DNA of 64,000 bases from Mycolicibacterium sp. CBMA 247. GTDB taxonomy: Bacteria; Actinomycetota; Actinomycetes; Mycobacteriales; Mycobacteriaceae. The position numbers and the translations under genes were made by a program. The stretch lies in NCBI RefSeq assembly GCF_009729095.1, contig NZ_VTGX01000001.1, positions 1,612,001 through 1,676,000 of the forward strand, given 5' to 3'. Shown here piece after piece: positions 16,376 through 25,118 of this stretch; within the stretch, counting starts at the first letter, position 1; the number at the start of each line of letters is the position of its first letter. Under the pieces are notes generated by a model. That model was given only the letters and a program-made list of their open reading frames with translations. It was not told the DNA's origin and searched no databases.

Positions 16376-17682
16376 GGGCGGGCCTCCGCGGCGGCACGTG
16401 CCGCACCGGGCAGCGCGTCGGCGATGCGGGAGAACGCCTCATCATCCAAAGCCGCTGAGACAAACCATGTTTCGAACGCACTGCAGGGCGGATACACGCC
16501 GGCCTCCAGCAGGGCATGGAAGAACGGCGGGAAGCGCCAGGTCTCGGTGGCCTTGGCCGCGGCGAAGTCGTTGACCGGCTCCTCGGTGAAGAACACGCCG
16601 AGCATGTTGCCGGCGCGCTGCACCCGGTGCGCCACCCCGGCGTCGGTCAAGGCGCCGGTGAGCAGGCCGGCCAACCGGTCGGCGTTGGCGTCCAGCCGGG
16701 CATACGCAGCGTCGTCGGCGTGGCGCAGCGTGGCCAGCCCGGCGGCCATCGCCACCGGGTTACCGGACAGGGTCCCGGCCTGGTAGACGGGCCCCAGCGG
16801 GGCCAGCCGCCCCATCACCTCGGCACTGCCGCCGAACGCCGCGGCGGGCAGCCCGCCGCTCATCACCTTCCCGAAGGTGAACAGGTCGGCCTCGACGGGA
16901 TCCAGCCCGTACCAGCCGGCCCGGCTCACCCGGAAGCCCGTCATCACCTCGTCGAGGATCAGCAGCGCGCCGTGGGCCGCGGTGATCCGGCGCAACGCGG
17001 CGTTGAAACCGGGCAGCGGGGCCACCGTGCCCATATTGCCCGGGCTGGCTTCGGTGATGACACAAGCGATCTCGTCGCCGAACCGGCCGAAGACCTCTTC
17101 CAGGGCGACGACGTTGTTGTACGGCAACACGATGGTGTCGGCCGCGGCCGCACCGGTGACGCCGGGCGAGGACGGCAGGCCCAGGGTGGCCACACCCGAA
17201 CCGGCGTCGGCCAGCAGCGCGTCACTGTGGCCGTGATAACAGCCGGAGAACTTGATGATCTTGGCGCGGCCGGTGTACCCGCGGGCCAACCGGATCGCGC
17301 TCATGGTGGCCTCGGTACCCGAGTTCACCAGCCGCAGCCGCTCGACCGGAGCCACCCGGTCGATGATCTCGGCGGCCAGTTCGGTCTCCGACGGGGTCGG
17401 GGCGCCGAAGCTCAGCCCGTTGGCCGCCACCTTCTGCACGGCCTCCACGACCGCCGGGTGGGCATGGCCCAGCAGCATCGGCCCCCACGAACAGACCAGG
17501 TCGACGTATCGGTTGTCATCGGCATCGGTCAGCCAGTAGCCCTTGGCCGAGGTGATGAACCTCGGGGTGCCGCCAACCGAGCTGAAGGCACGCACCGGGG
17601 AGTTCACCCCTCCGGGGATAACTGCGCAGGCATCGGCGAACAGCTGGGCCGATCGCTGAATGTGCGGTTCGTCAACACGCAT
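16372..17682 (-). CDS. hemL: glutamate-1-semialdehyde 2,1-aminomutase
   Basis: 436 residues from the ATG at 17682 (a GTG two codons upstream is possible). [10 protein letters not shown] opens the protein; [26 protein letters not shown] binds the PLP phosphate, [11 protein letters not shown] holds the pyridine-binding Asp and K272 in [17 protein letters not shown] forms the Schiff base. It converts GSA to 5-aminolevulinate, the step after HemA (29656), so the C5 pathway is complete in this window. It heads the hemL-phosphatase-ccs string, tying heme supply to cytochrome c assembly. Confidence 0.96.
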   Translation of the reverse strand: MRVDEPHIQRSAQLFADACAVIPGGVNSPVRAFSSVGGTPRFITSAKGYWLTDADDNRYVDLVCSWGPMLLGHAHPAVVEAVQKVAANGLSFGAPTPSETELAAEIIDRVAPVERLRLVNSGTEATMSAIRLARGYTGRAKIIKFSGCYHGHSDALLADAGSGVATLGLPSSPGVTGAAAADTIVLPYNNVVALEEVFGRFGDEIACVITEASPGNMGTVAPLPGFNAALRRITAAHGALLILDEVMTGFRVSRAGWYGLDPVEADLFTFGKVMSGGLPAAAFGGSAEVMGRLAPLGPVYQAGTLSGNPVAMAAGLATLRHADDAAYARLDANADRLAGLLTGALTDAGVAHRVQRAGNMLGVFFTEEPVNDFAAAKATETWRFPPFFHALLEAGVYPPCSAFETWFVSAALDDEAFSRIADALPGAARAAAEARP

Positions 17683-17739
17683 GGCCACCAGTGTCCCAGT
17701 CGGCGCAAATGCGTCAACTACAGGGTGTAGTGGTCGGGG

Positions 17740-18126
17740 TCACCCAGCCGGTGTCAGCGCGAATACCGGGTGGTCGGCGTCATCGGGCAGATCCCGGAAG
17801 TAGCCCTCCACCACCTTGCCGGCCAGCGGGCGATAAACCGCGATGACCGGCGCCCGCTGCGCCACCGGAACCTCGGCGGCGACATAGTCGACAGATCCGA
17901 GCCGGACCCTCGGTTCGGCCCGCACGTTGCGCACCCAGTCCGACTCGCCACGGGTGGACACCAGGTATTTGACCCCTTCGACCACAGGAACGACGACGGG
18001 AATCTGCTGCGGCTGCTTGTTGCCCCGCCTGGTCACGGTCAGTGTTTCGCTGTGCCCAATGCCGGTCGCCATCGCGATCCTGTTGAACACCGCCCGGACG
18101 AACCACGGCGGTTTGAGATAGGCCAT
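17740..18126 (-). CDS. deazaflavin-dependent nitroreductase-family protein (Rv0523c-like)
   Basis: 128 residues. The split-beta-barrel pattern of the F420/DDN family is seen in TVTRRGNKQPQQIPVVVPVVEGVKYLVSTRGESDWVRNVRAEPRVRL, where SxxGESDWxxN is the cofactor-contact strand. Members bind F420 or act as heme/quinone reductases. The expected position between hemL and the Rv0514 side fits Rv0523c. It is divergent from a second member of the same fold at 18213, about 87 bases apart. Substrate unknown. Confidence 0.85.
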   Translation of the reverse strand: MAYLKPPWFVRAVFNRIAMATGIGHSETLTVTRRGNKQPQQIPVVVPVVEGVKYLVSTRGESDWVRNVRAEPRVRLGSVDYVAAEVPVAQRAPVIAVYRPLAGKVVEGYFRDLPDDADHPVFALTPAG

Positions 18127-18212
18127 GGTTCCAGTCTCGGGCCATATGACCCGGCGCGCCAGTGGAGCCGGATTCGGTCCCGGGCAGCGGCCAGGCGTCG
18201 CATCATGAGGCC

Positions 18213-18593
18213 GTGCAACTCCCGCAATGGCTGGCCCGGCTCAACCGGTACGTCGCCAACCCCATCCAGAAGCTGTGGGCGGGATGGGCGCCCCTGTACG
18301 GAATCCTCGAACACATCGGCCGGAAATCCGGCGCGCGCTACCGCACCCCGCTGTCGGTGTTCAGCACCGACGAGGGCGTCGCGATCCTGCTCACCTACGG
18401 CCCCAACCGGGATTGGCTCAAGAACATCACCGCGGCCGGTGGAGCCCAGATGCGCCGGCACGGCAGGACCATCCGACTCGCCGACCCGCGGGTGGTGCCG
18501 AAAGCCGAGGCGGCCGAGCGTGTGAAAGGTCGGGTGCGGCGCGTGCTCGAACGCGTACCGGTCGAACAGGCGGTGCTGCTGAAACGGGTGTAG
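18213..18593 (+). CDS. deazaflavin-dependent (DDN-type) nitroreductase-family protein
   Basis: 126 residues from a GTG at 18213; a longer start at 18162 would reach into the divergent promoter and adds unlike sequence. The motif YGILEHIGRKSGARYRTPLSVF is typical for this family, and ILLTYGPNRDWLKNITAAGGAQMRRHGR matches the cofactor loop (YGxxxDWxxNxxAxG). It is a paralogue, in fold, of the neighbour on the other strand but only distantly similar. Probably F420-dependent; substrate unknown. No downstream partner gene. Confidence 0.8.
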   Translation: MQLPQWLARLNRYVANPIQKLWAGWAPLYGILEHIGRKSGARYRTPLSVFSTDEGVAILLTYGPNRDWLKNITAAGGAQMRRHGRTIRLADPRVVPKAEAAERVKGRVRRVLERVPVEQAVLLKRV

Positions 18594-19033
18594 CCGCTTG
18601 CATCAGCCTCAGTGACCGTGCGGCGGATCGCGACAACCGCCCAACAGTGGTGGACGTTCCGTCCTCTGATCCCCCGGCGACTCAGGGCGAAGGGCAAATA
18701 GTGGAGAACTCGGCGTCGCCCTCGAGCGGCGGCCGTCGATACCGATTGAATCGGTTGTTGGGCTGCTCCATCGGAATGGTGATCGTCGTTACATGCTAGC
18801 TGCCAGTCGTTGAGGCAGGTTCACCAGCTAAGGTGTCAGAGTCTCGCCACCAAGCGGGGGCGCCTGTTGAACGGGTAGGACACGCCGGCCGATGTCGACC
18901 ACGCACCCGGTACGGGCGCATTCATGCATCGCTGGAATGAACCGAGTTCGAAGCTCGGGAAGACCGCTGGACTGATTGCGCGGGCTACGGTCGTGCACAC
19001 ACAACGGTGGGGCCAAAACTTGATGGGACGCTG
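18594..19033. other. 440-base stretch without a confident gene
   Basis: On the plus strand a GTG frame at 18650-18799 encodes 49 residues ending in a hydrophobic, cysteine-containing tail (NRLLGCSIGMVIVVTC) right before TAG. It looks like the N-terminal part of a membrane protein that has lost its body, but has no clear ribosome-binding site. The rest (18800-19033) shows no convincing frame, hairpin or promoter; it presumably carries the desaturase promoter. Confidence 0.3.
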
Positions 19034-19999
19034 ATGCAGAGACATTTGACCGACACCGAGATCCTCAAGGAACTCGAGCCGGTTACCGAAGAAGGCCTAA
19101 ACCACCATTTGAGGGTCACCAAGGAGTGGCATCCGCACGACTACGTTCCCTGGGACCGCGGCCGGAACTTCGCGGCCCTCGGTGGCGAGGATTGGGCACC
19201 CGAGCAGTCGGGCCTGTCCGAAGTCGCCAAAGTCGCGATGGTCACCAATCTGCTCACCGAGGACAACCTGCCGTCCTACCACCGAGGCGCGGCGAATCAC
19301 TTCTCGCTCGACGGCGCCTGGGGTCACTGGGTCAACCAGTGGACCGCCGAGGAGAACCGCCACGGCATCGTCATCCGCGACTACCTCGTCGTCACCCGGG
19401 GAGTGGACCCGGTCGCCCTGGAGCGCGCCCGCATGGAGCACATGCGCAACGGCTACGACCCGGACGAGGAAGAACGTGAAATCCACGAACCCGGCCCACT
19501 GATGATTTCGGCGTACGCCACGTTGCAGGAACTCGCGACCCGGGTCAGCCATCGCAACACCGGCAAGATCTGCGACGACCCCCTCGCCGAGTCGATGCTG
19601 CAGCGTGTCGCCACCGACGAGAACCTGCACATGATCTTCTACCGCAACCTGTTCTCCGCCGGTTTCGATCTCTCCCCCGACCAAGCAATGGAAGCGGTGT
19701 GCTCAATCATCGAGGGATTCCGGATGCCCGGTCGCGGTATGCCGAACTGGCGGCGCAACAGCGTGATCATGGCCAAGCACGGCATCTATGACCTCCGGCA
19801 GCATCTGGAAGAAGTCGTCATGCCGAGCGTCAAGAAATGGCGGATCTTCGAGCGCAACGACGTGACCGCGGTCGGCGAACAGCGCCGCGAGCAGCTGGCC
19901 ACCTATCTGGAGGATCTGGCGAAGCAGGTCGTCAGGTTCGAGGAGCAGCGCGACCGTATGCTGGCCCGCGAGGCGGCCAAGGCGGAGCGCACCGCATAG
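19034..19999 (+). CDS. acyl-ACP desaturase, DesA1/DesA2 type
   Basis: 321 residues from the ATG at 19034 (MQRHLTDTEIL aligns with the start of DesA1). The diiron ligands are seen in LLTEDNLPSYHR, TAEENRHGIVIRDYLVV and ATDENLHMIFYR, the pattern of actinobacterial soluble desaturases. VPWDRGRNFAALGG and VVMPSVKKWRIFERND are also shared with DesA1. In mycobacteria these proteins introduce a double bond in long acyl chains for mycolate or oleate synthesis. It stands alone here and is not part of the M. tuberculosis gene order. Its precise chain position is unknown. Confidence 0.93.
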   Translation: MQRHLTDTEILKELEPVTEEGLNHHLRVTKEWHPHDYVPWDRGRNFAALGGEDWAPEQSGLSEVAKVAMVTNLLTEDNLPSYHRGAANHFSLDGAWGHWVNQWTAEENRHGIVIRDYLVVTRGVDPVALERARMEHMRNGYDPDEEEREIHEPGPLMISAYATLQELATRVSHRNTGKICDDPLAESMLQRVATDENLHMIFYRNLFSAGFDLSPDQAMEAVCSIIEGFRMPGRGMPNWRRNSVIMAKHGIYDLRQHLEEVVMPSVKKWRIFERNDVTAVGEQRREQLATYLEDLAKQVVRFEEQRDRMLAREAAKAERTA

Positions 20000-20041
20000 C
20001 CGCACCAATGGCGAGTAGGTGGTGCGGGCGGTGCGTTCCCG

Positions 20042-20218
20042 TCAGAACGGCGGCCGCAACGCCTGCGCAAACGCTTTGGCGGTAGATCCCTGCGCCGTAT
20101 CCGCCGTTTTGTCGTTGGTGACGAAGTAGACATCGTTTGTGCCGGGTCGATGGCCGTGCTGGTGGATTGGCATTCCCGTCGTGCGGTCGACCGGGAGGAG
20201 GCCGCGATCAGCGGTCAT
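20042..20218 (-). CDS. possible 58-residue hypothetical protein
   Basis: A frame from ATG (20218) to TGA (20042) has a GC-rich third position and a plausible soluble sequence (IHQHGHRPGTNDVYFVTNDK in the middle, STAKAFAQALRPPF at the end). It is convergent with the desaturase gene, whose stop is 43 bases away. I see no clear Shine-Dalgarno and do not recognise a family. It could be a small conserved protein or the remnant of a larger one; other frames in this stretch look like noise. Confidence 0.4.
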   Translation of the reverse strand: MTADRGLLPVDRTTGMPIHQHGHRPGTNDVYFVTNDKTADTAQGSTAKAFAQALRPPF

Positions 20219-20377
20219 GGGTACGCATTCTGCGCGTGAGCCGCGCCTCGCTCAAAGGAAACCCAACCTCCCGCGAAACCCCTGTTCACCTGGTATTTCA
20301 AGGTCTACGGTGGATAAGTCACTACTGCGGTCCGCAGCAGGGCGCGGCATCTGTCCGACCGGTGGCAGGAGGTCACC

Positions 20378-21148
20378 ATGAAGCGCCTACTCATCATCGG
20401 TTACGGGATCGCGAGCTATCTGGCGTTCGTCGTGTCCTTCCTCTACGCGATCGCGTTCGTCGGCAATTTCATCGTGCCGCGCACGGTCGACTCCGGTATC
20501 GCCGCACCCATGTCCGAGGCGATGCTCGTCAACCTGCTGCTGCTGTTCGTGTTCGCCGTCCAGCACAGCGTCATGGCCCGGCCTGCGTTCAAGCGCTGGT
20601 GGACCCGCATCGTCCCGCAGGCCATCGAGCGCAGCACCTACGTGCTGTTGTCCAGCCTGGCGCTGGCCCTCTTGTACTGGCAGTGGCGCACCATGCCCGC
20701 GGTCGTGTGGAACGTGGAATCCACGGCGGGCCGGGTAATTCTGTGGGCGCTGTTCTGGCTGGGTTGGGCAACCGTGTTCAGCTCGACGTTCATGATCAAC
20801 CACTTCGACCTGTTCGGGCTGCGGCAGGTGTGGCTGAACTGGCGCGACCAGCCCTATCGCGAGCTCGGGTTCCAGCAGGTGATGCTCTACCGGGTAATCC
20901 GGCACCCGATCATGGCCGGTTTCATCGTGGCGTTCTGGGCCACCCCGACGATGACCGCGGGCCACCTGCTGTTCGCCGGCGTCAGCACCGCCTACGTCCT
21001 GGCGGCGATCCAGCTCGAGGAGCACGACATGGTGGTCAACCTGGGCGACCAGTACCGCGACTACCGGCACAGGGTGGCGATGCTGATTCCAGGGCTACAC
21101 CTCGGCCACGAAAGTCCCACCCCGGAGATCAGGCACCGCCCGGCGTAA
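20378..21148 (+). CDS. NnrU/MddA-like membrane methyltransferase
   Basis: 256 residues with about six hydrophobic segments. VFAVQHSVMARPAFKRWW and MLYRVIRHPIMAGFIVAFW are the signature regions of the NnrU/isoprenylcysteine-methyltransferase-like group, and EEHDMVVNLGDQYRDYRHRVAMLIPG is the conserved C-terminal SAM-site block. The closest named activity I know is MddA, which methylates methanethiol to dimethyl sulfide with SAM. A strong AGGAGG lies 6 bases before the ATG. It stands alone. The function is inferred from the family only. Confidence 0.85.
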   Translation: MKRLLIIGYGIASYLAFVVSFLYAIAFVGNFIVPRTVDSGIAAPMSEAMLVNLLLLFVFAVQHSVMARPAFKRWWTRIVPQAIERSTYVLLSSLALALLYWQWRTMPAVVWNVESTAGRVILWALFWLGWATVFSSTFMINHFDLFGLRQVWLNWRDQPYRELGFQQVMLYRVIRHPIMAGFIVAFWATPTMTAGHLLFAGVSTAYVLAAIQLEEHDMVVNLGDQYRDYRHRVAMLIPGLHLGHESPTPEIRHRPA

Positions 21149-21292
21149 CGGTCAACCGGTTGAACCGCCCGTGACAAGCCGGGTTCGGCGGGTGGTTACC
21201 GCGCGTAGTGCCAAAAATACTGCCGACTGGCTTTTAATTTTTTCTGATGTATGGTCGGGCTCAGTGATTGTTTGCGAGTAAAAGGAGCAACG

Positions 21293-21427
21293 ATGGCTGA
21301 TAAATCCCAAGGTCGCACGCCCAAGAAACCGGCAATGACGATCAAGGAACGGCGGGCAGCGAAACGCGACAAGGCCACCGAGGTCGGGGAGACCATTCCC
21401 AAAAGGAAGCGACCAGATCGCCCGTAG
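21293..21427 (+). CDS. 44-residue basic small protein
   Basis: ATG at 21293 with AAAGGAG 5 bases upstream; TAG at 21425. The product is strongly basic (TPKKPAMTIKERRAAKRDK, then KRKRPDRP), with no hydrophobic part. The leader upstream (about 21210-21290) is AT-rich with TTTTAATTTTTTC. Small mycobacterial proteins with an IKERRAAKR core exist, I believe, but have no assigned function; nucleic-acid or ribosome binding is a guess from charge. A T7 run (21443-21449) lies 16 bases after the stop. Confidence 0.7.
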   Translation: MADKSQGRTPKKPAMTIKERRAAKRDKATEVGETIPKRKRPDRP

Positions 21428-21615
21428 TGGCCTGGAGTGCAGTTTTTTTACGGTTTAGCGCCCTCGACGCACCGGGTGAACGCATCACACACGAGTTGGG
21501 CGGAAATTGATTTGCATCTAATTCGCGCCTTTGAATTGGCGCATTGAAAGCTCTGCACTAATCGCGCATCCAATGTATTCATCAGCGTGGATCATTTTGC
21601 GAAAAACACGATCGG

Positions 21616-21643
21616 TTGAAGCATGACAATTTCTGACTAAGGT
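21616..21643 (+). promoter_or_regulatory. SigA-type promoter candidate
   Basis: TTGAAG (21616-21621) and TAAGGT (21638-21643) are spaced by 16 bases, giving a start point near 21650, about 17 bases before the GTG of the unrecognised gene at 21667. The surrounding 21428-21660 is markedly AT-richer than its neighbours. Confidence 0.4.
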
Positions 21644-21666
21644 TGAGAACGGCGGGTGGAATTGCA

Positions 21667-22323
21667 GTGGCGGATCGAGAAGCCGCCAGCCCGCAGGTGC
21701 TGGTGCTCGGTTGGCTGACGGACCTGTCTGGGTCGATGGCGGCGTCGCTGGGACGCCACAGCATCGTGGCCAAACATGCACATCCGCCGTCTGCCCGCGT
21801 GCCGATCGGGACACGCTGGCGCACAACCAATTCGACAGCGCCATTGAGTGCTGCCGAGATCGACTCGATCGAATCGGTGATCGCAATTTTCGACGCGCAT
21901 TCTGTGCAATCCCGGTTCGGCGGGCGTCAAACCTGGGCGTCGCGCAGGCAATTACGTGCGTGCGGGAACGAGGCGTCCGAGTTGGCGACCACGACCGCGC
22001 TCACCGTGGGCGCGCGTCGGGTCCTGCTGATCTGTGACGCGCGGCGGCTGCCTTCCAGCCGGCGTGCGTATGCGGCCCGTTGGACCCGCAGCCTGGCACA
22101 CCGGATTGGTTACGAATGTGTGGTCAACGGGCTGCCCGGCCTGTCGGCGTCCTATGCGGTGATCGACACCGACAACGATGTCCGCGATGTCGCCGAAGCG
22201 GTCGTGACATGGCATGGCGGCCACACCGCCGACAACCCGCGACGGTGGCCGCTGTACCCGGTGGTGGGCAATGCGGGCGTCACGCCTGCCAGTTCAACAC
22301 CTCACCGGCCCCCGCCGTCATGA
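21667..22323 (+). CDS. unrecognised soluble protein
   Basis: 218 residues from the GTG at 21667. It has a Rossmann-like alternation of strands and helices: PQVLVLGWLTD at the start, VIAIFDAHSV near residue 80, RRVLLICDARRLPSSRRAYAARW near 125, and SYAVIDTDNDVRDVAEAVVTW near 170. I do not recognise a family and see no membrane or signal segment. The first half is Ser/Thr/His-rich and less regular. Its last 44 bases or so overlap, tail to tail, the gene on the other strand. The C-terminal 25 residues are Pro/Ser-rich and may be unstructured. Confidence 0.55.
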   Translation: MADREAASPQVLVLGWLTDLSGSMAASLGRHSIVAKHAHPPSARVPIGTRWRTTNSTAPLSAAEIDSIESVIAIFDAHSVQSRFGGRQTWASRRQLRACGNEASELATTTALTVGARRVLLICDARRLPSSRRAYAARWTRSLAHRIGYECVVNGLPGLSASYAVIDTDNDVRDVAEAVVTWHGGHTADNPRRWPLYPVVGNAGVTPASSTPHRPPPS

Positions 22324-22762
22324 CCGTGCCCGGCATCACCCGCAGCCGATAAGGGGTCAGCCGCAGCGCGGCGAACTGGTCCGAGGTCGGCCCTTCGCTC
22401 CACTGCGGGATGACGTACGGGTCATAGCCCACCGGTGCGGGGCCATTGGCGAAGCGGTCCCACACCTGGGTGCGGGTCTCGTCGTCGGTGTACCACTCCA
22501 CCAGACAGTCCGCGGCGCAGGTGTCGTGGTTGGTGGTCCAGTAGCTCACCGATACCTGCGGGTGCACCGCCAGATGTGCCCGCTTGACCGGACTGGGCAC
22601 GGTCGCGACCCAGCCGAACAGGTCGGTGCCGTCCCACTCCCAGATCGGGTGCAGGATGCGGGTACGGGGTCGGCCGTCGGCGTCGACGGTGGCCACCGAC
22701 GCCCACACGATCTCGTGGGCCATCGTCACGAAGGCGGGTGCAATGCGCTCCAGCGGGGTCAC
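22280..22762 (-). CDS. pyridoxamine 5'-phosphate oxidase-like FMN/F420-binding protein
   Basis: 160 residues from a GTG at 22762 (start uncertain; a TTG frame reaches 22849). IVWASVATVDADGRPRTRILHPIWEWDG is the typical first strand pair of the split-barrel PPOX fold, and VKRAHLAVHPQVSVSYW the cofactor strand. Members of this group are often annotated as general stress or F420-dependent proteins. It lies 87 bases downstream of the TetR gene on the same strand and may be in its regulon. Confidence 0.78.
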   Translation of the reverse strand: MTPLERIAPAFVTMAHEIVWASVATVDADGRPRTRILHPIWEWDGTDLFGWVATVPSPVKRAHLAVHPQVSVSYWTTNHDTCAADCLVEWYTDDETRTQVWDRFANGPAPVGYDPYVIPQWSEGPTSDQFAALRLTPYRLRVMPGTVMTAGAGEVLNWQA

Positions 22763-22849
22763 ACCAGCCACATTAGGCAACAAGTGACCCTCGACGGCGC
22801 CGGTTTCGCCCTTACAGATCCTTCTTCTCCGACTGGCCGTAGATGGCAA

Positions 22850-23452
22850 TCAGGCCGAGACCGTACGAAGCGATGCCGGCAGGCTGGGCAGGAAATGCCG
22901 GGTGGCGAATGCCCGGATGTCCTCGGCGGTGTCGAGAGGTTCGACGCTGGGCAGCAGCAGCACCATCGCCGCGTAGCGCAGGATGGTGTCGGCCAGATCG
23001 TTGACCGCCTGCGGTGCCCGGTCGGCGAACCCGGCCGGGAAGATCACCTTGAGCGCGGCGGCCATTCGCTCGATCGCCGCACCGTAGTGGGTGTGCAGCA
23101 GCTCCATCACCAGCGCGGGCTCGTCGCCGATCATCTGGTTGAGCACATGGTGGCGACGGAACCGCAGGATCGACAGCGTGAATGCCTCGACATGGTAATT
23201 CGATTGCGGCCCCGCATTTTTCAACTCGTTGGCGATATCGTCGAACAGCGCCGCGTTCTCCCGCTCGATCACCGCCCCGACCAGTTCGTCGCGATTGGCG
23301 AATCTGCGGTAGATCGTGGTGCGGCTGACCCCGGCCCGCCGCGCAACATCGTCGAGCGCGACCCGGCGCAGCCCGTGCCGCTCGAACTCGACGAGAGCCG
23401 CGTCCAGTATTTGTCGGGTTGCCGAGTCAGGCACGGCATCAGCTCCGGGCAT
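22850..23452 (-). CDS. TetR-family transcriptional regulator
   Basis: 200 residues from the ATG at 23452. The N-terminal helix-turn-helix is clear: [49 protein letters not shown]. The C-terminal ligand-binding half is helical and variable. It overlaps the end of the MpaB-like oxygenase gene by 14 bases on the same strand, so it is co-transcribed with it and most likely represses that promoter. The inducer is unknown. Confidence 0.9.
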   Translation of the reverse strand: MPGADAVPDSATRQILDAALVEFERHGLRRVALDDVARRAGVSRTTIYRRFANRDELVGAVIERENAALFDDIANELKNAGPQSNYHVEAFTLSILRFRRHHVLNQMIGDEPALVMELLHTHYGAAIERMAAALKVIFPAGFADRAPQAVNDLADTILRYAAMVLLLPSVEPLDTAEDIRAFATRHFLPSLPASLRTVSA

Positions 23453-24293
23453 AACCCTTTTGCGCAAACTTGTTGTAGCGCACGCTCATCGGTAGATGGT
23501 CCCACACCCAGTTCACCGGGCGGGTCCGCCAGAACGCCGCGAACCGCTGATAGTTGCGTTCCTGACGCTCGCTCCACGGCAAGTCGAGCAGGACACGGGC
23601 ACGCGGCGGCAGGCCACCGGCGGTCAGGAAGGCCGCAGCCGGGTTGAACACGGTGGCGACGATGCGCCACACGGCGGGGTGCACAGCCTTGGGGCACGGG
23701 AAGCCCTTGGTGACATAGCCGACGCCGTAGCGGGCGGACTTGTGCGGGACGGCCACCTCGTTGAGCATCCGGTCCCAGTACTGCTCGAACTCGGCGTAGG
23801 TGGCCGGCATCGGCCGGTCGCTGACCCCGTAGCGGCGGTACCAGGTCTTGGACTCCAGGTAGATCTGTTCCTTCTCGGCGTCGCTGAGCCGTTTGACGAA
23901 GGTGTCGGCGAAGTAGACGACCTGCTCGACGAACGTGGCGTGGGCCCAGAAGTAGGTGTCGGGATCCAGCGCGTGATAGCGAGATCCGTCGGGCATATCG
24001 CCCTTCACGTGGTGATGGAAGTCGCGCACCTCGGTGCCGGTGTTGTCGTCCTCGGACCCGTACACCGTGCGGTAGATCGGCGGGATCGTGCGCTTGAGCC
24101 GCTCGGCGGTATCGGAGAAGAACGTCGAATGGTCCAGCACGCCCTGGCCGAGCTCGGCCAGCATGTTCTGCAGGACGGCGGGCCGCGGCCCGATCAGGTA
24201 CATCCGGTTGTCCCCGAAGTACTTCCAGACCAACGATTGCGGCCCCAGAGGCAGCGAGCCGGTCTGCGGTGGCTGCTCGGCCAATTCGGTCAT
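23439..24293 (-). CDS. MpaB-like oxygenase (DUF2236)
   Basis: 284 residues from the ATG at 24293. The DUF2236/latex-clearing/MpaB heme-protein pattern is seen: [23 protein letters not shown] near the N-terminus, [44 protein letters not shown] in the middle, and [22 protein letters not shown] at the end. Members cleave or oxidise hydrophobic chains using heme; the mycobacterial copies have no known substrate. It is the first gene of the pair with TetR. Confidence 0.85.
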   Translation of the reverse strand: MTELAEQPPQTGSLPLGPQSLVWKYFGDNRMYLIGPRPAVLQNMLAELGQGVLDHSTFFSDTAERLKRTIPPIYRTVYGSEDDNTGTEVRDFHHHVKGDMPDGSRYHALDPDTYFWAHATFVEQVVYFADTFVKRLSDAEKEQIYLESKTWYRRYGVSDRPMPATYAEFEQYWDRMLNEVAVPHKSARYGVGYVTKGFPCPKAVHPAVWRIVATVFNPAAAFLTAGGLPPRARVLLDLPWSERQERNYQRFAAFWRTRPVNWVWDHLPMSVRYNKFAQKGYARS

Positions 24294-24301
24294 GGACACA
24301 G

Positions 24302-24331
24302 TGTTACAGATTTCGCACTTTGTACCAAGAT
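24302..24331 (-). promoter_or_regulatory. possible TetR operator
   Basis: Upstream of the oxygenase ATG, minus strand, GGTACA and TGTAAC flank a 12-base spacer: an imperfect inverted repeat with one mismatch, within 10-40 bases of the start. Placement fits an autoregulated TetR promoter; the match is weak. Confidence 0.25.
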
Positions 24332-24402
24332 GCGTGTGTCGACCCTCACGACACCCCGGCGCCGGATTCACCGCGCGTGACGGAATGCCAATCGGTCACG
24401 GG

Positions 24403-24630
24403 TCAGCGGCGCAACCGGGCGACGCCCAGCACGACCAGCACTCCCGCCAGGCCGGCCAGCGCCAATGACAGCACCAATAGTGGAGCCGAATAAATGACCG
24501 CGGTAGTGGCCGGCTGACCATCCAGCACGGGCGCCACCTCGATCGTGCTCGTGGCCGCGATCCAACTCAGGACACAGCCCACCGCTGCAACGGCGGCCAC
24601 CACCAACTCGAGGACGGCCCGGCGTTTCAC
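24403..24630 (-). CDS. small membrane protein (Rv0514-like)
   Basis: 75 residues from a GTG at 24630 overlapping the TGA of the previous gene (GTGA). Two hydrophobic segments (LELVVAAVAAVGCVLSWIA and SAPLLVLSLALAGLAGVLVVLGVA) flank a short polar loop (ATSTIEVAPVLDGQPATT). The position after hemB and the Rv0513-like gene fits Rv0514. Function unknown; last gene of the string. Confidence 0.78.
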   Translation of the reverse strand: MKRRAVLELVVAAVAAVGCVLSWIAATSTIEVAPVLDGQPATTAVIYSAPLLVLSLALAGLAGVLVVLGVARLRR

Positions 24631-25118
24631 GGGGTCCGCTCCTCGACCAGCGGCGTCAGCACTTCCCGCAGCTTGCGGTGCTTGCGCGCCCACGCCTGGG
24701 CTGCGCGGTCGCCGGTGAGCTTCAGCCCGATGCCGGTGCGGCCCCGCGGCACCCCGCTCAGCTCACCGAGAGCACGGTCGGACTGCCACTTCGGCGACTC
24801 CGAGCCCGACGCCTCGGGGTAGATCCGCACGATCTCGTCGACCCGCAGCGTCTCGGCGCCTTGCCGCAGGGTCTCTGCGGTCAACTCCACCGAAGTGTGG
24901 ATGCGCGCGGCCTTGATCTGGATGGCCACGAACCCCGACACCAACACCAGGAACAGGATCGGAATCCACAGGTCCTGACCGTATCCGCCGGTCATCTGCA
25001 GAATCGCCATGCCGACACCCGCGAACGGCCCCAACAGGAGCCAGGCCCAGCTGGCGCCCTGCTCGTAGAACAGCACCTCGGAGGCAACTTTGTTCACCGG
25101 TTCACTCTCCATCGTCAC
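24627..25118 (-). CDS. membrane protein (Rv0513-like)
   Basis: 163 residues. Two N-terminal membrane helices (ASWAWLLLGPFAGVGMAILQM; WIPILFLVLVSGFVAIQIKAA) are followed by a soluble cytoplasmic domain of about 95 residues with a small beta-rich look (VELTAETLRQGAETLRVDEIVRIYPEA, GIGLKLTGDRAAQAWARKHRKLREVL). The GTG at 25118 is used; an ATG two codons in is possible. It overlaps the upstream gene by 17 bases. Function unknown; the soluble part resembles PH-like membrane-associated domains. Confidence 0.8.
   Translation of the reverse strand: MTMESEPVNKVASEVLFYEQGASWAWLLLGPFAGVGMAILQMTGGYGQDLWIPILFLVLVSGFVAIQIKAARIHTSVELTAETLRQGAETLRVDEIVRIYPEASGSESPKWQSDRALGELSGVPRGRTGIGLKLTGDRAAQAWARKHRKLREVLTPLVEERTP

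Noticed and set aside
22763-22860. Possible extra coding end after TetR (a third-frame tail reading ...[12 protein letters not shown] then stop)
   Set aside because: The stretch is short, overlaps the TetR end in another frame and has no start codon or upstream body; probably chance.
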